From a virus, in IMG/VR virus record IMGVR_UViG_3300021479_000006, positions 1 to 64,000 of that record: DNA of 64,000 bases; one strand, written 5' to 3'. Below the pieces are notes generated by a model, which saw only the letters and a list, made by a program, of their open reading frames with translations, was not told the origin of the DNA and ran no database searches. Positions 59,149-64,000 of the stretch are shown in pieces. Position 1 is the first letter of the stretch. The number at the start of each line of letters is the position of its first letter. The position numbers were made by a program, and so were the translations under genes.

Positions 59149-60369
59149 TCACAAATAGAGTTCTTGTTTAAATTGTGAATGCCATAAATTCTCAACATGA
59201 TTTGTAAATATTGGCTGAATCATAGCTAGATTACTTTTCTGAAAATAAACAGAATCGTGAACAGTGAAAAGAACTGTCTTAGGATCCTCTTTCTTAATGT
59301 CTTTAACAATATTATCAAACATTAAAGTTGATTCTATCTTCTGTAACTCCCAGGATAAGGCTCTATAATCGTTAATTTTGTATTTATATTCACTTATCCA
59401 TCTGTATATTTTAGGATATATTTTTTTGAATATATTATTGTGCCAACAATGTATAGATTTACCAAAGAAAACTTTAAATATAAGTTTTTTTGCATCGTTC
59501 CTAGTAATATCTGCCTCATTCATAAAATCTTCATAAAACTCACCCTTCCGGACAGCGTTAACAAATCTATCTAATTCATCAGAATCAGAGAAGCCAGACT
59601 CTTTAAGAATAATTGCTAAGAATAATGGTTGTGCATTTGGTATATCAAGTTCTTCTATCTGTTCACCATGTATAGTCAAGCAATTACTTCTTATATTTTT
59701 CTTTAATACAGTGAAATTTGTATGCATCCTACCAAATTTATCAAATGACCAGAAAAATGATTCGTCTGCAATAGATTCAATACTATATTGGTTTTTTCTA
59801 TATTGACTTAATCTTAAACATCCTATATCATAATAGTTATTTAATAATCTTGCAGCTTTTTCAAAATCAAGTTTTATAAAGTATAAATCTTCTATAAGAG
59901 ATTTACGAACAGGATCCAATTCTTTTTGATATCCAGAGGGTTCATCCATATGTGATAACTTATAATCACGCCATTTCTTCATATAAACATTATCAGTACA
60001 TTTCACCCGGATACAGTGTCCCTTACTCACATCACTAGTTAAAGCATAAGTCTTTGCTTTATAACCTACACGGTAATTTGATATCATATCAATAAAACCA
60101 ACTTGTTCTAAATATGAAATATATGCCTTATAGTATCCACCATATTTTTCTTTCACAATATCAGCACAAAGATTTAATGTATCATGACCATTGAAGTGAT
60201 AATTGATTACAAAAGTGTGTATCAGATCAAAAAGATAATCTGTTTTAAGATTTTTATTTCCTGACTCAATACTTCTATGTTCTCTCAGGAAGCCTAAGTT
60301 TTCAGGGATAAATCTTAACACATGTGTCTTATCCATTATTTTTTGTACGAAAAATTCAGATTTATTCAT
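59149..60369 (-). CDS. Compact family A-like polymerase palm protein (406 aa)
   Basis: Three motifs in the right order suggest a single-subunit A-family fold. Motif A-like is IEELDIPNAQPLFLAIIL (D242). Motif B-like is ITRNDAKKLIFKVFFG (R290, K294/K295). Motif C-like is FTVHDSVYFQ (H371-D372-S373), using HDS as in T7-type RNA polymerases instead of HDE. A segment GRMHTNFTVLKKNIRS precedes motif A. The N-terminal 200 residues lack exonuclease motifs. At 406 residues it is much shorter than Pol I. It may be a primase-like, repair or plasmid/phage-specific polymerase. The genome already has a family B polymerase. Confidence 0.6.
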   Translation of the reverse strand: MNKSEFFVQKIMDKTHVLRFIPENLGFLREHRSIESGNKNLKTDYLFDLIHTFVINYHFNGHDTLNLCADIVKEKYGGYYKAYISYLEQVGFIDMISNYRVGYKAKTYALTSDVSKGHCIRVKCTDNVYMKKWRDYKLSHMDEPSGYQKELDPVRKSLIEDLYFIKLDFEKAARLLNNYYDIGCLRLSQYRKNQYSIESIADESFFWSFDKFGRMHTNFTVLKKNIRSNCLTIHGEQIEELDIPNAQPLFLAIILKESGFSDSDELDRFVNAVRKGEFYEDFMNEADITRNDAKKLIFKVFFGKSIHCWHNNIFKKIYPKIYRWISEYKYKINDYRALSWELQKIESTLMFDNIVKDIKKEDPKTVLFTVHDSVYFQKSNLAMIQPIFTNHVENLWHSQFKQELYL

Positions 60370-60468
60370 AAATTATAAAAGGGAAATGTATTAGTTATGT
60401 TGCATACTTTATGAAAAGTTTTTCTTGTGTAGATAAATATTTAGAAAAAAGTTATTGATAGTACAAAA

Positions 60469-60478
60469 TATATACTAG
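60469..60478 (+). promoter_or_regulatory. Late-promoter-like box TATATACTAG
   Basis: It lies 21 nt before ATG 60500 and supports the small gene there. Confidence 0.5.
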
Positions 60479-60499
60479 CAAATTCGCATTACTAACTTA

Positions 60500-60637
60500 A
60501 TGAAACATTCGAATGATATAATTAAAAATTTACGCCTGGAAATAGTAAAAAAGGCTAAAGATTATCAAAGAGATCTTAGAATTGTATACTTGGCTGCATC
60601 TACAGAAGTCCTTAAAGAAGGAGTTAAGGCTAAATAA
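60500..60637 (+). CDS. Small basic protein (45 aa)
   Basis: The product is short and basic: MKHSNDIIKNLRLEIVKKAK, then DYQRDLRIVYLAASTEVLKE and GVKAK. It is helical throughout, ending just before the CRISPR-like repeats. Support comes from the late-promoter-like box at the normal spacing and sensible codon content. Function unknown; basic helical peptides of this kind may bind nucleic acid. Confidence 0.5.
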   Translation: MKHSNDIIKNLRLEIVKKAKDYQRDLRIVYLAASTEVLKEGVKAK

Positions 60638-60646
60638 ATTTTTCTT

Positions 60647-60815
60647 CATATTTTTACCTTCCATTTGAGATGCTTCCACAACTTACAAGGATTTAAGGAA
60701 GTGGTTATGGAACGGTGTTTTTACCTTCCATTTGAGATGCTTCCACAACAGCAACTCCATATGTCGTAATGAAATAAGGGGTGTTTTTACCTTCCATTTG
60801 AGATGCTTCCACAAC
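60647..60815 (-). CRISPR. Mini-CRISPR array, three repeats and two spacers, type VI-B-like
   Basis: Repeats at 60780-60815, 60714-60749 and 60647-60682 share 32 identical bases; on the minus strand they begin GTTGTGGAAGCATC and end AAGGTAAAAACACC. The first two are 36 nt and identical; the last differs at three of its last four bases, as expected for a terminal repeat. Spacers are 30 nt (60750-60779) and 31 nt (60683-60713) and unrelated. A 36-nt repeat, 30-nt spacer and GTTG...GGTAAAAACA.C form resemble Cas13b arrays. No cas gene is in the window. Confidence 0.8.
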
Positions 60816-61072
60816 ATATCTAGTATAAGTGTCTGTGTATCACTGTATTTCATATTATATTCAGTATAAAGAATATTCCAGATAGATTCATAACTAACAT
60901 ACAAGATATCATTTTTCTTATTGTAATACATCCAGGTAAATCCTTCAATATCTTTGAATATTATATTACCCAGATATTCTACATCTAATGAAATAGTAAG
61001 CTTTTCTAAAATAGAAACAAAGAATGCTTCTGTACTGATTGTTTTTGTTTTAATTATAATTTCTGAAAACAT
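60683..61072 (-). CDS. Hypothetical protein whose frame runs into the CRISPR repeats (129 aa)
   Basis: About 86 residues are ordinary sequence (MFSEIIIKTKTISTEAFFVS; IEGFTWMYYNKKNDILYVSY). From there the frame continues through two repeat units, encoding LWKHLKWKVKTP twice, and stops within the second spacer. The repeat-encoded part is very likely not original protein, so the array may have been inserted in, or grown from, the gene's 3' end. The gene has a good host-type promoter (TTG, 20 nt, TACTTTTG), which would also transcribe the array. Function unknown. Confidence 0.5.
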   Translation of the reverse strand: MFSEIIIKTKTISTEAFFVSILEKLTISLDVEYLGNIIFKDIEGFTWMYYNKKNDILYVSYESIWNILYTEYNMKYSDTQTLILDMLWKHLKWKVKTPLISLRHMELLLWKHLKWKVKTPFHNHFLKSL

Positions 61073-61077
61073 ATAGA

Positions 61078-61085
61078 CAAAAGTA
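61078..61085 (-). promoter_or_regulatory. Bacteroidota-type promoter, TTG-N20-TACTTTTG
   Basis: TACTTTTG lies 5 nt before ATG 61072, with TTG 20 nt upstream, which fits the Bacteroidota -33/-7 layout. It points towards the CRISPR array. Confidence 0.5.
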
Positions 61086-61112
61086 TGATATAATAATCAA
61101 ATTAACAATTTT

Positions 61113-62285
61113 ATGTATCGTAATAACACAGATAAAAACTATCTTGATCTCATAGACTTGATTTATAATCAAGGTGCTACAAAAAGCGATAGAACTGGTA
61201 CTGGTACCATATCCTATTTTGGTCACCAAATGCGATTTAACCTTCTAGAAGGTTTCCCACTAGTAACAGTTAAGAAAACATTTCATAAAGCAATCACACA
61301 TGAATTATTGTGGTTTTTAGATGCTGTTGATCCCTATTACAAAGATTATGGTAATACCAATATTAAATATCTTGTTGATAATAAAGTATCAATATGGAAT
61401 GAGTGGGCTCTTAAACCATATCTGGAAGCTACAGGTAAAGGACATATTAAACCAAATGCTCCTGAATGGGAGTCTGTCTGGAATGATGAAATGAAAATAT
61501 TTGTAGAAAAAGTAAGAACTGATGATGTATTTGCGAAACAGTGGGGTGAACTAGGTCCTGTATATGGTAAACAGTGGACAGATTGGGGTGGTTCAATGCA
61601 AATGCTTCCAATGCCTGGAACACAAGATGAATATTTTGGAGGATCGTTTGGTGGACCAACACAAGTAAATTTTGCACCATTATCTCTACAACATATTAAA
61701 GGAATCAATCAAATAGAAAATGTAATACATAAACTACGTAATCGTCCCGATGATAGACGTATAATTGTTTCAGCATGGAATGTTTCTGAAATAGATCAAA
61801 TGGCCCTTCCGCCATGCCATGCCTTCTTTCAATTTTATTCTTTCGAAATGACTAATGAAGACAGAGTTAAAAGCTTTACACAGTGGGCTCTTAAACATGG
61901 TTATGATATAACTGGAATGTCCACAGAGAACGCCTTGATACATTATAATTTTCCAAAAAGAAAACTCAATCTACAACTATATCAAAGATCCGTAGATGTC
62001 TGCATTGGTTTGCCATTTAATATAGCTAGTTATGCGTTAATTTTGGAAATGATAGCTCAAGTTACGGATCATTTAGCTTTTGAATTTATACATACTTCAG
62101 GAGATGCACATATTTACCTTAATCATATGGATAGTATTGCTGATTTTAAAAATAATGAATCATACCCATTACCAACATTATATCTGGATAGAAATATAAA
62201 AGAGCTCTCTGATTTCAGAATTGAACATATTAATATAAGTAATTATCAAAGCCATCCTTATATACCACTCAAAGTAGCTGTATAA
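61113..62285 (+). CDS. thyA: Thymidylate synthase with insertions (390 aa)
   Basis: ThyA hallmarks are SDRTGTGTISYFGHQMRF at the start, the catalytic cysteine in MALPPCHAFFQFY, RRIIVSAWNVSEI, and NIASYALILEMIAQVT with SGDAHIYLNH near the end. It converts dUMP to dTMP using methylenetetrahydrofolate. At 390 residues it is far longer than bacterial ThyA (264). Extra segments occur around residues 110-195 (EWESVWNDEMKIFVEKVRTD; MLPMPGTQDEYFGG) and 247-280 (EMTNEDRVKSFTQWALKHGY). The active site is intact. It ends at a strong terminator. Confidence 0.95.
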   Translation: MYRNNTDKNYLDLIDLIYNQGATKSDRTGTGTISYFGHQMRFNLLEGFPLVTVKKTFHKAITHELLWFLDAVDPYYKDYGNTNIKYLVDNKVSIWNEWALKPYLEATGKGHIKPNAPEWESVWNDEMKIFVEKVRTDDVFAKQWGELGPVYGKQWTDWGGSMQMLPMPGTQDEYFGGSFGGPTQVNFAPLSLQHIKGINQIENVIHKLRNRPDDRRIIVSAWNVSEIDQMALPPCHAFFQFYSFEMTNEDRVKSFTQWALKHGYDITGMSTENALIHYNFPKRKLNLQLYQRSVDVCIGLPFNIASYALILEMIAQVTDHLAFEFIHTSGDAHIYLNHMDSIADFKNNESYPLPTLYLDRNIKELSDFRIEHINISNYQSHPYIPLKVAV

Positions 62286-62305
62286 ACTATTGATTTAAAG
62301 CTATT

Positions 62306-62338
62306 AAAAACCTCATAAATTAAATTTATGAGGTTTTT
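62306..62338 (+). terminator. Intrinsic terminator after thyA
   Basis: AAAAACCTCATAAAT, short loop, ATTTATGAGGTTTTT. A nearly perfect long dyad with T-run. Confidence 0.85.
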
Positions 62339-62371
62339 AAATTTTTTATATGATAATATCATAGAAATTTT

Positions 62372-62379
62372 TAGCTTTG
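62372..62379 (+). promoter_or_regulatory. Bacteroidota-type -7 element TAGCTTTG
   Basis: It is a perfect TAnnTTTG lying only 4 nt upstream of ATG 62384, so the transcript would be leaderless or nearly so, or translation starts at the next codon (ATG ATG). Confidence 0.45.
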
Positions 62380-62383
62380 CAAC

Positions 62384-62926
62384 ATGATGGAACTCCTTAA
62401 TGAATTTACAAAAGCAGAATTGATATTTTTCTGTATTGGTATTATAGCAACTGTACTATTTATAATTCAAACTTCACTAAGCTTTATTGGTACTGATGAT
62501 ATTGAATTTGATACTGAAGAAGGTTTCGAAATATTAACAATCAAAAATTTAGTTATTTTTATGATGATCTTCGGTTGGTCTGGAATGGTTGCTATTGATA
62601 GTTTTAAATTACAAATTTCCTCTTCCATAGTATTCTCTTTTACTATTTCAGTACTAGTAATTTTTATACTATCCGGTATAGTATATTTTATGAGTAAGAT
62701 GAAACATGATGGTACAATTAAAATGGAGAATTGTATTGGTAAAATAGCTCAGGTGTATCTGAATGTAAGTCCCCAAGGAATGGGTAAAGTAACATTATCT
62801 GTTCAAGGAGCTTATAGAGAATTCGATGCTATATCAAAAAACAAAGTTTATATACCATCAGGAGCCAATGTAAAAGTCACAGGATTTCAAGATAATATTC
62901 TTGAAGTAGAAACAATTAATTCATAA
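62384..62926 (+). CDS. NfeD-like membrane protein (180 aa)
   Basis: Three hydrophobic helices occur (residues about 12-34 AELIFFCIGIIATVLFIIQT, 55-70 and 80-105 SSIVFSFTISVLVIFILSGI). A C-terminal OB-fold NfeD domain follows (CIGKIAQVYLNVSPQGMGKV; IPSGANVKVTGFQDNILEVE). NfeD proteins work with flotillins in membrane microdomains, and the next gene is a flotillin, 25 nt away. This gene pair is common in bacteria but unexpected in a phage. Its role may be to reshape host membrane or protect against membrane-targeted attack. Confidence 0.85.
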   Translation: MMELLNEFTKAELIFFCIGIIATVLFIIQTSLSFIGTDDIEFDTEEGFEILTIKNLVIFMMIFGWSGMVAIDSFKLQISSSIVFSFTISVLVIFILSGIVYFMSKMKHDGTIKMENCIGKIAQVYLNVSPQGMGKVTLSVQGAYREFDAISKNKVYIPSGANVKVTGFQDNILEVETINS

Positions 62927-62951
62927 TTTTAAACAAATATAAATCACAACT

Positions 62952-64000
62952 ATGTACTCAATAATTTTAGCATCCTTAATTTTTGTTGTATTATTTGCAA
63001 CAGTATACTCTATTTTCAAACGCTATAAAAGATGTCCATCGGATAAAATACTCGTAATCTATGGTAAAGTAGGTGGTGAAAATAGTTCTAAATGTATCCA
63101 TGGTGGAGCAGCATTTATATGGCCGGTCTTCCAGGAATCAACTTTCCTTGATTTAAAACCAATTGCTCTCAAAGTAGATGTTGACAAAGCATTATCGAAA
63201 CAAAACATTCGACTCAATGTTAAGTCTAATTTCACTATAGGTATATCTACAGAACCAACAATCATGACTAATGCTGCTGAAAGGCTTCTTGGTTTACAAA
63301 CAACTAGTATATCGACATTGGCTGAAGATATCATTGTTGGTCAGCTAAGACAAATAATTTCTTTAATGGATATTGAAGAAATAAATACTGACCGGGATAA
63401 ATTCTTGACAAACATTCAGAGTAACGTTGAAAATGAACTTAAGAAAATCGGTCTAAAATTGATTAATGTCAATATTGTTGATATTAAAGATGAATCTGGG
63501 TACATTGATGCTCTTGGTAAAGAAGCTGCTGCTAAAGCCTTAAATGATGCTAAAAAATCTGTAGCAGAAAAAGACAGAGATGGTGCCATCGGTGAAGCTG
63601 ACGCAAATCAGGATAAGATAACTAAAGTATCTAAGCTTACAGCTCAATCGGAGATCGGTAAAGCAAATGCCGAAAGAGAGAAACGTACTAATATAGCTGA
63701 TGCCAATGCTTTAGCAGTAGAAGGTGAAAACACGGCACAGATTAAAATAGCTAAGTCTGAAGCAGAAAAGAGAGAAGCTTTAGCTCAGGCAAATAAAACA
63801 GCAACTGTAGCTGAACAAGTTGCTCAAGCAAAAGCTAAAGAAGAATCATACTCAGCACAAACAAAAGCTGAGTTAGCTCGTGCTGAAATGTCAAAAGCTA
63901 CCAAAGAAGCAGATATTATTGTTGATACTGATATAGCAAAGAGAAAACTTGTTATTGAGGCTCAGGCCGAAGCTGAATCATTAATAGAGAAAGCTAAAGG
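62952..64000 (+). CDS. Flotillin-like protein (partial, right window edge)
   Basis: At least 349 residues, cut by the window edge. An N-terminal membrane segment (MYSIILASLIFVVLFATVYS) is followed by the SPFH domain (KCIHGGAAFIWPVFQESTFL; GLQTTSISTLAEDIIVGQLR) and a long Ala/Glu/Lys coiled coil (EAEKREALAQANKTATVAEQ), the standard flotillin order. Flotillins form membrane microdomains and oligomeric cages. With the upstream NfeD gene it forms a two-gene unit under one -7-type element. Start ATG 62952 places the membrane helix at the N-terminus. Confidence 0.9.
   Translation, partial: MYSIILASLIFVVLFATVYSIFKRYKRCPSDKILVIYGKVGGENSSKCIHGGAAFIWPVFQESTFLDLKPIALKVDVDKALSKQNIRLNVKSNFTIGISTEPTIMTNAAERLLGLQTTSISTLAEDIIVGQLRQIISLMDIEEINTDRDKFLTNIQSNVENELKKIGLKLINVNIVDIKDESGYIDALGKEAAAKALNDAKKSVAEKDRDGAIGEADANQDKITKVSKLTAQSEIGKANAEREKRTNIADANALAVEGENTAQIKIAKSEAEKREALAQANKTATVAEQVAQAKAKEESYSAQTKAELARAEMSKATKEADIIVDTDIAKRKLVIEAQAEAESLIEKAK

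Noticed and set aside
60647-60815. Reading the repeats as a protein-coding tandem repeat
   Set aside because: The two periods are 66 and 67 nt, so the frame is not kept across all units; spacers are unrelated while repeats are identical, which fits a CRISPR-type array better.
61346-61708. Minus-strand frames inside thyA
   Set aside because: They are complementary shadows of conserved thyA codons.
1-64000. tRNA or tmRNA genes
   Set aside because: I looked for cloverleaf and T-arm patterns in the gaps, especially 24411-24505 and 42020-42115, and found none. A covariance-model scan would be decisive.

Overview
The window reads as part of a large, AT-rich, T4-superfamily tailed-phage genome whose host is probably a member of the Bacteroidota. 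Phage hallmarks are a family B DNA polymerase, thymidylate synthase with viral-type insertions, a block of very long virion and tail-fibre genes, an SGNH-esterase tailspike, and dense genes with ATGA/TAATG overlaps. Bacteroidota hallmarks are the lack of clear Shine-Dalgarno sites, TAnnTTTG-type -7 promoter elements before several genes, and a CRISPR repeat resembling type VI-B (Cas13b) repeats of that phylum.

Layout. 1-3.9 kb is an accessory region: a transposase piece cut by the window edge, a four-gene minus-strand cluster, a three-gene plus-strand cassette with two PD-(D/E)XK-like proteins, and a decayed DUF723-type gene. 3.9-8.1 kb holds virion genes. 8.1-11.3 kb holds a Nudix protein, a secreted transglutaminase-like protein and an OmpA-domain protein. 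11.3-20.2 kb is one long minus-strand operon starting with DNA polymerase and including a ClpA-like ATPase, a four-helix membrane protein, a GNAT and a thioredoxin. 20.4-24.2 kb is a plus-strand operon with SmpB, a J-domain protein and a ClpP. 24.2-31.2 kb mixes small proteins, a ParB-like/nucleotidyltransferase fusion, a Nudix hydrolase, a large virion protein and an HD phosphodiesterase. 31.3-41.4 kb is the tail-fibre block. 41.7-48.4 kb contains a candidate structured RNA, a RecB-type nuclease, an acidic core-like protein and a ClpP-NusG-RNase R operon. 48.5-52.5 kb encodes a TibC-type heptosyltransferase homologue, a GT-A glycosyltransferase and a PcfJ-like protein. 52.5-64 kb contains an iron-sulfur helicase, an ankyrin-repeat protein, a compact family A-like polymerase, a two-spacer CRISPR mini-array, ThyA, and an NfeD-flotillin pair running off the right edge.

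Three systems stand out. (1) About ten otherwise unrelated proteins begin with a similar tag (aromatic, K, x, aromatic, E, x, F, often followed by I/L-N-E). This closely resembles the T4 capsid-targeting sequence and its prohead-protease site. Nearly all these genes, and the structural genes, lie 17-21 nt downstream of a TATATA(A/C)nnn box resembling T4 late promoters. The set looks like a late-expressed cohort of internal proteins packaged in the head and delivered to the host. (2) A phage proteostasis and RNA-surveillance set: SmpB, RNase R, two intact ClpP peptidases and a ClpA-like unfoldase with a natural Walker B E-to-Q change. (3) A cas-less mini-CRISPR array with VI-B-like geometry. 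In addition, tail-fibre genes saturated with TSG motifs lie near a protein O-heptosyltransferase homologue, suggesting virion glycosylation. All functional statements are sequence-reading inferences; no database search was run.
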